From NCBI GenBank assembly GCA_002841625.1, contig PHAG01000010.1:171192-235191 (forward strand): a DNA stretch of 64,000 nucleotides, written 5' to 3'. This DNA comes from Firmicutes bacterium HGW-Firmicutes-1 (GTDB lineage: Bacteria; Bacillota; Clostridia; Lachnospirales; Vallitaleaceae). A program made the position numbers and the translations under genes. Each line of letters begins with the position of its first letter. Position 1 is the stretch's first letter. The notes beneath the pieces were generated by a model, which saw only the letters and a program-made list of their open reading frames with translations, did not search any database and had not been told where the DNA came from. This document shows positions 1 through 9,019 of the stretch, piece after piece.

Positions 1-1
1 T

Positions 2-913
2 GGCAAAGAAGTTCTTCCTCTTGGACAAGTAGACACTGTAATAGTTGCTGCTGGTTTTGATAAGGATGGTAAAGTCGTATCAGTAACAATTGACAATGCA
101 CAAACAAAGGTAAACTTTGACAATGCACTTCAACTTACTACTGATTTAACAGCGGAATTAAAAACAAAAGCTGAATTAAAAGATGAATATGGTATGATTA
201 AAGCGTCATCAATTCAAAAAGAATGGTATCAACAAGCTGATGAGCTAGGAAAATGGATGGTTGGTAAAACTGTCGATGAAATAAAAGCTATGAAGGTTGT
301 TGAAAAAGATGCAGCTCATCCAGCTGTACCTGATGTTCCTGAGTTAACTTCTCTTGTAACTGTTTCTGTTGAAGGATACATTGCTGCACTTGAAGAAGCA
401 TTCATCAATTCTGTTGATGTAACTGGAGCGGTAAAGGTTGGACTTGGACACAATATCTCAATAGCTAAGTCAAAAGGACTTGGAAAAGATGCTGAAGATA
501 AAGAAGTTCTTCCTCTTGCACAAGTTGACACTGTAATGGCTGCAACAGCATTTGATGCAGATGGTAAAGTTGTGGCAACAGTGATTGATAATGCGCAAAC
601 AAAAATTCAATTTGATAACACTGGAAAAGTTACAACTGATAAAGCTGGTGAATTTAAGACAAAAGTTGAATTAAAAGATGAATATGGTATGATCAAGGCT
701 TCATCCATCCAAAAAGAATGGTATCAACAGGCTGATGAATTAGGAAAATGGATGGTTGGTAAGACAATTGATGAAATCAAGGCTATGAAGGTAGTTGAAA
801 AGGATGCAGCTCATCCAGCAGTACCTGATGTACCTGAACTTACATCACTTGTAACAATAAGTGTTGAGCATTATGTTGCAGCAGTAGCTGAAGGTTTTGA
901 AAAAGCTAAATAA
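2..913 (+). CDS. Tandem-repeat probable surface protein, 3' part (5' end outside window)
   Basis: The reading frame is open from base 2 and runs to a TAA at 911-913, so the gene is cut by the window edge. About 303 residues are visible. They hold two copies of a module of about 150 residues: a beta-rich part (VDTV...DGKVV...IDNAQTK), a linker, then DEYGMIKASSIQKEWYQQAD and KWMVGKT(V/I)DEIKAMKVVEKDAAHPAVPDVPELTSLVT. The second copy ends the protein. The copies are also very similar in DNA, so they are a recent duplication. Modules of this kind occur in clostridial secreted proteins of unknown function. The next gene encodes a flavin transferase lipoprotein, which hints at an extracytoplasmic redox role, but I see no classical FMN-bind S/T-G-A-T site. 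The function is unknown. Confidence 0.75.
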   Translation, partial: GKEVLPLGQVDTVIVAAGFDKDGKVVSVTIDNAQTKVNFDNALQLTTDLTAELKTKAELKDEYGMIKASSIQKEWYQQADELGKWMVGKTVDEIKAMKVVEKDAAHPAVPDVPELTSLVTVSVEGYIAALEEAFINSVDVTGAVKVGLGHNISIAKSKGLGKDAEDKEVLPLAQVDTVMAATAFDADGKVVATVIDNAQTKIQFDNTGKVTTDKAGEFKTKVELKDEYGMIKASSIQKEWYQQADELGKWMVGKTIDEIKAMKVVEKDAAHPAVPDVPELTSLVTISVEHYVAAVAEGFEKAK

Positions 914-945
914 TAATAAATAACTTACTTACATAATACTTTAAA

Positions 946-974
946 ATTCCCCCACTAGTTGGGGGAGTTTTATT
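946..974 (+). terminator. Rho-independent terminator after the repeat protein
   Basis: A CCCCCA...TGGGGG stem is followed by AGTTTTATTT, 33 bp after the stop codon. It separates this transcript from the apbE-like gene, whose ribosome binding site starts just after it. Confidence 0.8.
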
Positions 975-992
975 TAAATAAGGGTGGTTTGC

Positions 993-2087
993 TTGAAGAA
1001 GAACATATGTAGGGTAATGGCGTTGGTTCTATTCACGATAGGACTTTCTGGCTGCCAATCAAAGACAAGTGATGAATACAGTAAATATAGTGAAGGGTTT
1101 TTTGACACATTTGATACCTTAACTCAAGTGGTTGGGTATGCAAAGAGTGAAGAAGAATTTAAGTCTTATGTAGACAAAATGCATGAGAGGTTTCTTGAGC
1201 TACACAAGTTATATGACATATATAATGAGTATGAAGGTATGAACAATATAAAAACAATTAATGACAATGCAGGAATTCAGCCAATAAAGGTTGACAAAGA
1301 AATTATCGATCTAATTATCTTTGCTAAAGATTGGAATAAACGCACAGATGGTCGTACGAATATTGCGATGGGTTCTGTACTTAAAATATGGCATGATTAT
1401 CGAGATGCAGGAATGGATGATCCTGAAAATGCTAAGATCCCCCCCTTGGAATCACTTAAAGAAGCGCAAAAGCACACAGATATTAACAAGGTTGTAGTTG
1501 ATGTTGAAAACAACACCATATACCTTGAAGATGAACGAATGAGTCTTGATGTAGGGGCTATAGCAAAAGGCTTTGCAACTGAACTTGTAGCTCAGGAAAT
1601 CATTGCTGAGGGATTTGAATCTGGAATTATTTGCCCAGGAGGAAACATTAGAGCTCTTGGAAAGCCATTAGATGGAATTCGAGAAAGATGGGGTATTGGT
1701 ATTCAAGATCCTAATAAATTCATCGCAACGGACGAAGAAAATGTTCTTGATACTATTTTTATCAATAACGCTTCAGTTGTAAGTAGTGGTGATTATCAAA
1801 GATATTATATTGTAGAGGGTGAAGTTTTTCATCATTTAATTGATCCTACAACGCTAATGCCTGGCGAATACTTCCGTGCGGTAACAGTTGTTGCTGAGAA
1901 TTCAGGAGTAGCAGATTTTATGTCTACAACCTTATTCTTAATGCCATATGAAGAAGGCAAAGCTTTGATAGATAAGCTTGGAGGAATTGAAGCGGTCTGG
2001 GTAATGCAAGATGGAACGGTGCAAGCAACTGATGGAATGAAAAAAATTATGAAAAGCAATGGTGCTACAGGAACAAAAAAACAATAG
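993..2087 (+). CDS. apbE: FAD:protein FMN transferase (ApbE family) lipoprotein
   Basis: ApbE proteins move FMN from FAD onto a Thr/Ser of extracytoplasmic flavoproteins. Family motifs are clear: DGRTNIAMGS early, DVGAIAKGFAT in the middle, GGNIRALG, and VADFMSTTLF near the C terminus with the Mg-binding Asp/Thr. The N terminus is a lipoprotein signal with lipobox LSGC (Cys21), so the enzyme is membrane-anchored outside the cell. I chose the TTG at 993, which follows AGGGTGG at 5 nt and gives a normal MKK start. An in-frame GTG at 984 overlaps that binding site. It lies directly downstream of the repeat protein, which could be its partner. Length (364 aa) is normal for the family. Confidence 0.9.
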   Translation: MKKNICRVMALVLFTIGLSGCQSKTSDEYSKYSEGFFDTFDTLTQVVGYAKSEEEFKSYVDKMHERFLELHKLYDIYNEYEGMNNIKTINDNAGIQPIKVDKEIIDLIIFAKDWNKRTDGRTNIAMGSVLKIWHDYRDAGMDDPENAKIPPLESLKEAQKHTDINKVVVDVENNTIYLEDERMSLDVGAIAKGFATELVAQEIIAEGFESGIICPGGNIRALGKPLDGIRERWGIGIQDPNKFIATDEENVLDTIFINNASVVSSGDYQRYYIVEGEVFHHLIDPTTLMPGEYFRAVTVVAENSGVADFMSTTLFLMPYEEGKALIDKLGGIEAVWVMQDGTVQATDGMKKIMKSNGATGTKKQ

Positions 2088-2114
2088 AAACGGTACATTA
2101 CTTTATTTACCTCG

Positions 2115-2143
2115 TTGCATAATAAGAGAATAAGCGGTATAAT
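2115..2143 (+). promoter_or_regulatory. Sigma-A promoter for the chemoreceptor gene
   Basis: TTGCAT at 2115-2120 and TATAAT at 2138-2143 are 17 bp apart. Transcription would start near 2150, about 88 nt before the chemoreceptor start. Confidence 0.6.
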
Positions 2144-2237
2144 ATAAGAAAATAGAACAATATTAGGCAATTTATGCGACAAGACCGGTAATTTTTGGGA
2201 ATTATGAAAATAAGACAAGTCATGGAGGATACTGGGT

Positions 2238-4259
2238 ATGAATAATAACAAAAAGCTAAATATTAAAATTGCTACTGTTTTAGTTCCAGCATTTGTAATT
2301 GGTTTAATTGTTTTTAATTATTTTATGAATTCAACTTTTGGAGGAGTAATTAAGAACCTCGTTGATGCACGAATTGAAAATACTCGTAACGAGATTGAAA
2401 CCACCTTGGCTTCGTCAGGAGGATTATCAAACCTATTGGCAGATACGGTACAACATGCAGGTGCATCTCTTTCCCAAGATCAATATCAAGCCTTATTAGA
2501 GAAGTATGTTCAAGCAAATGATGCAATCTATGGAGCAGGTATTTGGTTTGAACCAAATAGTTTTGATGAGAACAGGAAATTTTTCGGACCTTATGTATAT
2601 AAAGACGGAGATCAGTTGGTGTTTACGCAAGACTATGAAGCTGAAGACTATAATTATCCAGAGCAAGATTGGTATAAGCAAGCTGTTGCAGCAGATGGTA
2701 AAATTGCATGGACTAGCCCTTATTTTGACGAACCATCCGGTATTATATTTTTAACTGCAGGTAGGGTTGTTAAGGACGAAAAAGGTAAAGTAATTGGGGT
2801 TGTTACAATTGACCTTGATATATCTACACTTGGTGAACAAATTAATTCGTGGGTAATTGGTGAGAATGGAAAGACCTTTTTGCTTACGCAAGATAATCAA
2901 TACATAGCATTAAGCAATAGTGATCAAGTAATGACCAGTATAAATGAAGATAAAGATAAGCTCCTAGCAAGTGCAGGAGAAGTCATTAAGAATAATAAGG
3001 AAGTAAATTACTACGATTCAAAATTTAATGGGCATATATTTGATGTAAAAAGTATTGATGAAGTAGGGTGGAAAGTTGGAACTTTGATCTCAAGAACTGA
3101 CTTTTTTGGTGTTGTTACTATTATGAGCATAGGTATTAGTCTTCTTATGGCCCTTTTGTTAATAGTAGTATTTATCGTAATCGAAGCAATCGTAAAAGCA
3201 GTAAAGAGCATACTCCACACTACTGAAAAACTAGATCAAGGTGACTTCAGTGTTCAATTTGCAGGCGCGAGGAATGATGAGCTAGGACTTCTTACAAAGG
3301 GCTTAAATAAAATGGTAAGGACCTTTAGTGAAATTATTTCTAGCATGGTTTACTCTTCGGACGAAGTGATTGACAAATCAGAGCATACGATGCAACGTAC
3401 TGTTGAGATGAAAAGGATGGCAGTCGATCAAGCGAATGCATTAGGTGAAATTACAATTACAATGAATGAAATGACCAAAGCAATAGGTGAGGTAGTTGAA
3501 AATGCAAACCTATTGGCGCATATCATGGAAGAAACTTTGAAAAATGGCAAAAATGCCAAGGAAAATGCAGAAGAGGCAGTGGAAATTTCGCAAAAGGGTA
3601 AGGAAGATATGGATCAAATTAATTCTGAAATGACAGGAATTAAGGAGTCCATAAGAGCAATGTCGAACTCTGTATTAGATGCGGGAAGCTCCGCCGAAGA
3701 AATTCGGAATATCATTAAATTTATTGAAAATGTTGCTTCCCAGACCAATCTTCTTGCACTAAACGCTGCTATTGAAGCGGCTAGAGCTGGTGAAGCAGGA
3801 AAAGGCTTCTCGGTAGTAGCAGATGAGATTCGTAAGCTTGCTGAATCAACCTCAACATCTACGAAGCAAATATCTTCGCTTGTAGAAAATGTTATTAGAG
3901 TAATCAATGTTGCGGTAAACGAAACAAATAAAAATGTTGAAGGTATTAACAACAGTGCAACATTAATAAGTGACACGGGGATCATGTTTGAAAATATTCT
4001 AAATGCTGTGAAAAATACGTACGAAAAAATACAAACGATTATGGATGATGTTGATAAAATCAATCTCATCACCCAAGAGCTTGTAAGTACCACAGAGGAG
4101 CAATCTGCAGGCTCTCAAGAAATATTAGCGACGGTTGAAACTGTAAACGATATGTCGGTAAGCCTTCTTGAGGATACAGAAAAGGTTGTTAATAATGCAG
4201 ATGATTTATATTCTGTAGCGAAAAAACTTCAAGATATCATTTCTAGATTTACGGTGTAA
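2238..4259 (+). CDS. Methyl-accepting chemotaxis protein, Cache type
   Basis: This is a transmembrane chemoreceptor that signals to CheA. Segments in order: TM1 at about residues 8-28, a periplasmic double-Cache-like sensor (about 30-285) with the [11 protein letters not shown]...GRVV pattern, TM2 at about 290-320, a HAMP linker (about 320-375), and a cytoplasmic signalling domain. The hairpin tip contains [20 protein letters not shown] and [16 protein letters not shown]. Length (673 aa) is typical. The start is supported by GGAGGATACTGGGT before the ATG. It has its own promoter and terminator. A CheA-like kinase and CheB lie 0.8-3.5 kb downstream and may form one pathway with it. Cache ligands are usually small molecules; the ligand cannot be read from sequence. 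Confidence 0.93.
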   Translation: MNNNKKLNIKIATVLVPAFVIGLIVFNYFMNSTFGGVIKNLVDARIENTRNEIETTLASSGGLSNLLADTVQHAGASLSQDQYQALLEKYVQANDAIYGAGIWFEPNSFDENRKFFGPYVYKDGDQLVFTQDYEAEDYNYPEQDWYKQAVAADGKIAWTSPYFDEPSGIIFLTAGRVVKDEKGKVIGVVTIDLDISTLGEQINSWVIGENGKTFLLTQDNQYIALSNSDQVMTSINEDKDKLLASAGEVIKNNKEVNYYDSKFNGHIFDVKSIDEVGWKVGTLISRTDFFGVVTIMSIGISLLMALLLIVVFIVIEAIVKAVKSILHTTEKLDQGDFSVQFAGARNDELGLLTKGLNKMVRTFSEIISSMVYSSDEVIDKSEHTMQRTVEMKRMAVDQANALGEITITMNEMTKAIGEVVENANLLAHIMEETLKNGKNAKENAEEAVEISQKGKEDMDQINSEMTGIKESIRAMSNSVLDAGSSAEEIRNIIKFIENVASQTNLLALNAAIEAARAGEAGKGFSVVADEIRKLAESTSTSTKQISSLVENVIRVINVAVNETNKNVEGINNSATLISDTGIMFENILNAVKNTYEKIQTIMDDVDKINLITQELVSTTEEQSAGSQEILATVETVNDMSVSLLEDTEKVVNNADDLYSVAKKLQDIISRFTV

Positions 4260-4270
4260 GCAATCATTAT

Positions 4271-4309
4271 AGGGACATAACAGGTATTAGTTTGTTATGT
4301 CCCTAATTT
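4271..4309 (+). terminator. Terminator after the chemoreceptor
   Basis: A perfect 12-bp inverted repeat (AGGGACATAACA / TGTTATGTCCCT) with a 10-nt loop starts 11 bp after the stop. The T-run is short (AATTT). Confidence 0.7.
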
Positions 4310-4328
4310 AAACTATTGGATAAGTATT

Positions 4329-4493
4329 TTACATCATGCCTTTAATATCTTGTACTAAATTTTCTGCTTTGTTGAAGATATTTTTGCTTTTTCGTTGAAC
4401 ACGTCTTAAATCATTTTTATCAAGATTTAGTAGTGCAACAGAAGATATCCCAACTAAGCCTCCAATTAGCATGCCAGTTGACAATTTATTCAT
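4329..4493 (-). CDS. Small membrane-associated protein, 54 aa
   Basis: A 54-residue reading frame on the minus strand begins with ATG preceded by AAGGAGT at 8 nt. The protein starts MNKLSTGMLIGGLVGISS, a glycine-rich hydrophobic helix, and continues with a basic amphipathic tail (RRVQRKSKNIFNKAENLVQD). The plan resembles small YtxH-like or DUF3918-like proteins of Firmicutes, but the sequence is too short for a firm family call. It is convergent with the chemoreceptor. No function is proposed. Confidence 0.65.
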   Translation of the reverse strand: MNKLSTGMLIGGLVGISSVALLNLDKNDLRRVQRKSKNIFNKAENLVQDIKGMM

Positions 4494-5057
4494 AATAGAA
4501 CTCCTTTCATATGATATAGTACTAGTCTTCGATTAGGTACAACAAAATATGCTAGCAATAAATGGTTTATATCCACAGAAAATAATAAGATAAAAAAAAT
4601 ATACACAGAACAATATGGCGAAGTTTAGGGAAAAATGGAAGCTATCTTACAGTTACCCACATAATCCGGAGGTTATCAACACAAAAGTGTGGATAATTCC
4701 AGGGGAAAAGTCACTTGACATCATGTGACTTTTGTACTATTATTAGAGCATAAAATGTGAAAAAGATATCAATTCTAATGTGTTTTCTATTAACTTCTGT
4801 TATATTTGGCTATATAATATGAGAAATGAAAAAAGGTGTTTGGGTGAAATATATACTTTCACCTAATCAAGGACTGAATTTATAGTAAATATGCCTGCAT
4901 AAGATTTGTCGAGCAATTTAATCTAGGATTAATAATTAAATAATCATTTGAGTGCTAACAAAAAAGTGGCTTTGAAATTTATAGTTGACGAGGTGTTGAC
5001 GTAAGTTTTAAGTGCTTTGCTGTTCTAAAAAATATACCTAGAAAGTGGTGAATTTAT
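4494..5057. other. 564-bp intergenic region with DnaA-box-like cluster and a promoter
   Basis: No convincing gene is present. At 4569-4696 there are four 9-mers at or within one mismatch of the DnaA box TTATCCACA: ATATCCACA near 4570, TTACCCACA at 4653, TTATCAACA at 4673, and TGTGGATAA (exact, minus strand) at 4688-4696. A strong promoter follows at 4715-4743. The remaining 300 bp before the CheA-like gene hold only a small GGTGAAA...TTTCACC hairpin near 4841-4862. Confidence 0.5.
4706..4743 (+). promoter_or_regulatory. Sigma-A promoter overlapped by a 9-bp inverted repeat
   Basis: TTGACA at 4715-4720 and TATTAT at 4738-4743 are 17 bp apart. The inverted repeat AAAAGTCAC (4706-4714) / GTGACTTTT (4725-4733) brackets the -35 box and runs into the spacer, so it could be an operator. 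It points toward the CheA-like gene 315 bp downstream. Confidence 0.55.
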
Positions 5058-7607
5058 TTGTATAACATGTTGGTTGGTTATATTGAAGATTTAAAGGACT
5101 ATACGATCTCCTTTAATGATGCCCTAATAGAGCTTGAAAAAGAGACTGATAAAGTAGAGATTATCAATACTATTTTTCGAGTTGCTCATACAATAAAGGG
5201 TAATTCAGCTACAATGCAATTAAATAAAATAAAAGAAGTTATGCATACTATGGAAGACATCCTTTATGATATTAGAGAAGGTAGCCGTCTTATGACTAGC
5301 GAACTTGTTAGCGTCCTTTATTCTTGCCACGATTTCTTAGAAGATTGTATTTCAGTCATTGTAATAGAGCATACAGATGTGAATATAAATACGGAAAAGC
5401 TTCTTGAAAAACTTATTCGTATTAAAAATACTGGCCTAGTTAAATTATCGTCAGAAATTAACAATGATGTAGGCATTTCTGACTTTGATGAACAAGGCAC
5501 GAAGGAATTTCCATTTACAATAATTGAAGATATGCAGGAACTTATTAGGGAAAATATGAACAGAGGGTTGTTCTTATATCATATAAGTATTGATTTAGAT
5601 GAAGATACAGAAATGAAGAAGATTAAAAATGTTCTTATTTTCAATGATATAGAAATGCAAGGCCATATCATCGATGCAAGGCCTCAAAAACTACAGCAAG
5701 AAGACATGGCTAATGCGGTTATCGTATTTAATCATTTACATTCAGACTTTTTGGTGCTATCAGAAAAAGACAGAAGTGAAATCTGTTCACAATTAGATTT
5801 AGATGTAGATATTGTTGCATATGAATGTAAAGGTATCTCGGATAGACAATTTGCAGATTATTGTGATCTTAATAAGAATGGTCACTTCATACAAGATGCC
5901 ATTGATCATATCAATAAAATAAAGATAGAAGCATTAGATATGAGAAGTGATTATGTAAAAAATGAAGCAATAGAAAAGATTCTTAATAATTTTAGGCATA
6001 TCAGTGAAATTATAAAAAATTCAGAAAGTTATTATGCTAAGATGATTATTACTAAAATGAGTGATGTATTAAACAGTATGGATAAAAATAATATTAGTTT
6101 TGATGTAAATGATATGCAGGCCTTTGTATTCTTGTGTACGAAGCTTGCAGAGTTAGTTGAAGATCCATCTCTTGAGGTTAATGGAAACTTTATAAGTCAA
6201 ATTGAAGATAGAATGATGATATTTGTCGAGAAATATAGGCATGAGAGAAGAAGAATTGGTGATCTATTAGTTGAAGAAGGAATCATAAGTCAAGAGGATG
6301 TAAAAGATATTTTAGAATTACAAAAAAAAGAATATAGTAATTTAAAGTTTGGACAAGTTGCAGTTCTTGGTAAGAAAGCTACAGCAGATGACATTATCAA
6401 TACACTACTCAAGCAAAACGATGAAAGTGTGACAGGAAAAGCGATTGATTCAGACGATTTTATTCGCATTTCATCTCAAAAAGTAGATTTGTTAGTTGAA
6501 ATGCTTGGGGAACTTTCTATTTATCACACTGAGCTTGAGCAGTTTACAAAAGAAGAGTTGAAAAAAACTGATAAAACGTATAACCTTATGCCTAAAATAA
6601 CAAAATCGATCAAAGGGATTCAAGAGCTTTCTATGTCTCTTAGAATGGTTTCGGTTAAGTCGATGTTACATAAACTTACAAGAATATCTAGAGAAACAGC
6701 AGCAGAATTAGGAAAAAAAATTACTATCGTCCTAAATGGAGAATACACTGAAGTTGATAAAAATACGGCTGAAAAAGTAATGGATCCATTGATGCATCTT
6801 GTAAGAAATGCGATTGCTCACGGTATTGAGGATGAAGCAACACGTATTGCTCGTGGAAAGTCATTAGCGGGGCAAATAAAAATTAGTGCAGCTTCAAGAG
6901 GGGGACACGTTTTTTTTGAGGTCTCAGACGATGGTGGAGGAATAGATAAAGAATTAATATATAACAAAGCGAATGAAAAAGGTATGCTGGAGGAAGGCAA
7001 AATATACGCGGAAGATGAAATACTCAAGTTCATTTTTCATCCAGGGTTTTCAACACAAGAAGCTATTAATAGTGTTTCTGGTAGAGGTGTTGGTATGAAT
7101 GTAGTTGAAGAGGAAGTTTTAAGAATAAAAGGCAGGGTAGAGATCAGAAACGAATTAGGTAAGGGTTGTTCCTTTATTATCAAAATTCCTATGAATTTAG
7201 CTGTTCTGAATGGGACTATAATTGAACTAGAAGAGGAACGCTATATTATCCCTACACTATATATTAAACAATTTTTAACACTTGAAGAAGGCAATTGGAT
7301 TTCATTACAGGGAGAAAAGAAAGCTGTAAGAATTAGAGATAGCATAATTCCTATTATAACAGGAGAGGATATTACACGAAAAAAATCTATTTATAATGAA
7401 AATCATATTAAGGAAGTAGCAATCATAGAATTTGAGCAAAAACAGCTTGCCCTAATGATAAATAAAGTTCTTGGGAGGCAAGAAATTGTTGCAAAGCCTT
7501 TAAATGAAGATTCGTTTAGAGCAGAAATATTTTCAGGTGCATCAGTTTTAAGTGATGGAAACGTGACGAAGGTATTTGATATAGAAGCATTGTACAAGTT
7601 GATTTAA
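5058..7607 (+). CDS. cheA: CheA-like chemotaxis histidine kinase with MshEN-like insert
   Basis: This is a receptor-coupled histidine kinase. Order: HPt domain with phospho-acceptor His44 (VAHTIKGNSA), a divergent region (about 105-390), a segment at about 397-450 reading RIGDLLVEEGIISQEDV followed by a second weaker copy, the dimerisation helices (about 475-545), and a HATPase with N-box HLVRNAIAHGIED, DDGGGID and GRGVGMNVV. A CheW-like domain (about 715-849) ends the protein. At 849 aa it is longer than a usual CheA (about 670) because of the middle region. Start is TTG at 5058 after AAGTGGTG; an ATG three codons later is possible. CheB follows; no CheW, CheR, CheY or CheD is nearby, so this may be an alternative rather than the main flagellar system. 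Confidence 0.88.
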   Translation: MYNMLVGYIEDLKDYTISFNDALIELEKETDKVEIINTIFRVAHTIKGNSATMQLNKIKEVMHTMEDILYDIREGSRLMTSELVSVLYSCHDFLEDCISVIVIEHTDVNINTEKLLEKLIRIKNTGLVKLSSEINNDVGISDFDEQGTKEFPFTIIEDMQELIRENMNRGLFLYHISIDLDEDTEMKKIKNVLIFNDIEMQGHIIDARPQKLQQEDMANAVIVFNHLHSDFLVLSEKDRSEICSQLDLDVDIVAYECKGISDRQFADYCDLNKNGHFIQDAIDHINKIKIEALDMRSDYVKNEAIEKILNNFRHISEIIKNSESYYAKMIITKMSDVLNSMDKNNISFDVNDMQAFVFLCTKLAELVEDPSLEVNGNFISQIEDRMMIFVEKYRHERRRIGDLLVEEGIISQEDVKDILELQKKEYSNLKFGQVAVLGKKATADDIINTLLKQNDESVTGKAIDSDDFIRISSQKVDLLVEMLGELSIYHTELEQFTKEELKKTDKTYNLMPKITKSIKGIQELSMSLRMVSVKSMLHKLTRISRETAAELGKKITIVLNGEYTEVDKNTAEKVMDPLMHLVRNAIAHGIEDEATRIARGKSLAGQIKISAASRGGHVFFEVSDDGGGIDKELIYNKANEKGMLEEGKIYAEDEILKFIFHPGFSTQEAINSVSGRGVGMNVVEEEVLRIKGRVEIRNELGKGCSFIIKIPMNLAVLNGTIIELEEERYIIPTLYIKQFLTLEEGNWISLQGEKKAVRIRDSIIPIITGEDITRKKSIYNENHIKEVAIIEFEQKQLALMINKVLGRQEIVAKPLNEDSFRAEIFSGASVLSDGNVTKVFDIEALYKLI

Positions 7608-7714
7608 CCAAATGGAAGAATTCCCCCACTTCTTAAGTATGGAAATTCATTCCAACATTAACATTAACTGTTCATAATTCATCGTAATGTTGTTGTCAGC
7701 AATGAGGAGAATAG

Positions 7715-8758
7715 ATGGGAAAAATAAAAGTATTGATTGTTGATGATTCCGCATTTGTAAGAAGTGTATTTTTAGAAAAGCTTTCCCAAGACTCAGAAAT
7801 TGAGGTTGTGGGAGCCGCTGAAGATGCATATATTGCAAAAGATATGATAAGAGACTTAGATCCAGAAATAATCTTATTAGATATAGAAATGCCACGAATG
7901 AACGGGTTAACCTTCTTAGAAAGAATTATGAGAACTACTCCTAAAAAGGTAATTATTGTGAGTTCTCTAGCAGAGCAAGGTGGAGAAATCGCATTAAAAG
8001 CTTTAGAGCTTGGTGCACTTGAAGTAATTGCTAAGCCGGGTGAAGCATATTCCGTTGAAGAAATGGTAGATCAACTTATAGACAAAATAAAAGCAGTTCA
8101 TAGCATTAGTATTGATAAAAGCAAGGAACATATTCCGGCGTTATTTGATAAACATAAAACCAGTGGGAACAAATCCCTTGTACGAGCAACCAATAAAATT
8201 ATAGCAATCGGTGCATCGACTGGCGGCACTGAAGCAATACAGTATATTTTAGAAAGAATGCCGGTGAATTGTCCACCAATTATAATCGTGCAACATATGC
8301 CTCATTATTTTACTAAATCCTTTGCAAATAGGTTAAACGATGTGTGCGAAATCAAGGTAAAGGAAGCTGAAAATAGAGAAATCATTGCACCTGGAAAGGC
8401 ACTCATAGCGCCGGGTAATATGCATATGGAGTTATCAAAAAGTGGAGTGATTTATAATGTTAGGTTGATGGATGGGCCGTTGGTTTATCGTCAAAGGCCT
8501 GCAGTGGAAAGATTATTCCAATCTACTGCCCAATATGCGGGTAAAAATGCAATTGGAGTAATTCTAACGGGTATGGGAAAAGATGGTGCACAAGGTCTTT
8601 TAAAGATGAAGGAAGAAGGCTCTTATAATATTGCACAGGATGAAAAAAGTTGTGTTGTATTTGGGATGCCAAAGGAAGCGATAGAAATTGGAGCTGTTCA
8701 TAAGATCTTACCATTAAATCAAATAGCCCAAGAAATTATTAAGGAATCAGAGAGATAA
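7715..8758 (+). CDS. cheB: Chemotaxis protein-glutamate methylesterase/deamidase CheB
   Basis: CheB removes methyl groups from chemoreceptor glutamates and is switched on by CheA. The N-terminal receiver has DD (10,11) and phospho-acceptor Asp56 (LLDIEMPRMNG). The C-terminal esterase has the catalytic triad in GASTGGTEAI (Ser), QHMPHYFT (His) and GMGKDGAQG (Asp). Length (347 aa) is normal. The ATG follows GAGGAG at 6-7 nt. It lies 107 bp after the CheA-like gene, probably in the same transcript, since no terminator is visible between them. Confidence 0.95.
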   Translation: MGKIKVLIVDDSAFVRSVFLEKLSQDSEIEVVGAAEDAYIAKDMIRDLDPEIILLDIEMPRMNGLTFLERIMRTTPKKVIIVSSLAEQGGEIALKALELGALEVIAKPGEAYSVEEMVDQLIDKIKAVHSISIDKSKEHIPALFDKHKTSGNKSLVRATNKIIAIGASTGGTEAIQYILERMPVNCPPIIIVQHMPHYFTKSFANRLNDVCEIKVKEAENREIIAPGKALIAPGNMHMELSKSGVIYNVRLMDGPLVYRQRPAVERLFQSTAQYAGKNAIGVILTGMGKDGAQGLLKMKEEGSYNIAQDEKSCVVFGMPKEAIEIGAVHKILPLNQIAQEIIKESER

Positions 8759-8849
8759 TAACCATAAATGAGACATAATATCTGTTTGCAAAAATATAAA
8801 AGTATGATAAAATATATATATAATATGGGATGAAAGAAGGCGAATCGCT

Positions 8850-8903
8850 ATGAAGAATAATTGCTTTTCCTTCAACAACTCAATACATGTACTTGCTTTC
8901 TAA
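8850..8903 (+). CDS. Possible 17-aa leader peptide upstream of phoH-like gene
   Basis: ATG at 8850 opens a 17-codon frame (MKNNCFSFNNSIHVLAF) that ends just before a terminator-like hairpin at 8911-8940. An AGAAGG lies 9-14 nt upstream. The arrangement of short ORF, hairpin with T-run and main gene is that of an attenuator, but the hairpin is weak and the peptide may not be translated. Confidence 0.3.
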   Translation: MKNNCFSFNNSIHVLAF

Positions 8904-8910
8904 GCAACAG

Positions 8911-8940
8911 GTCTCGCAATAATAGCGGGATTTTTTATTT
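8911..8940 (+). terminator. Terminator-like hairpin in the phoH leader
   Basis: TCTCGC / GCGGGA (with a G-U pair) around an AATAATA loop is followed by TTTTTT. It sits 80 bp before the phoH-like start, so it would act on leader transcription rather than at a gene end. Confidence 0.45.
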
Positions 8941-9019
8941 ACTTTTTTTGATGACATATTTAGACTGCTTAGTAGACTTAGTTTTTGCTTTAAGTAATAG
9001 AAAACAAGGAGGCGTTACT

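Noticed and set aside
1832..2251. 139-codon minus-strand ORF over the end of apbE
   Set aside because: It overlaps a well-supported gene and a promoter, and shows no domain.
4757..4822. 21-codon ORF resembling a signal peptide (MKKISILMCFLLTSVIFGYII)
   Set aside because: No ribosome binding site and it stops right after the hydrophobic stretch; probably chance in AT-rich DNA.
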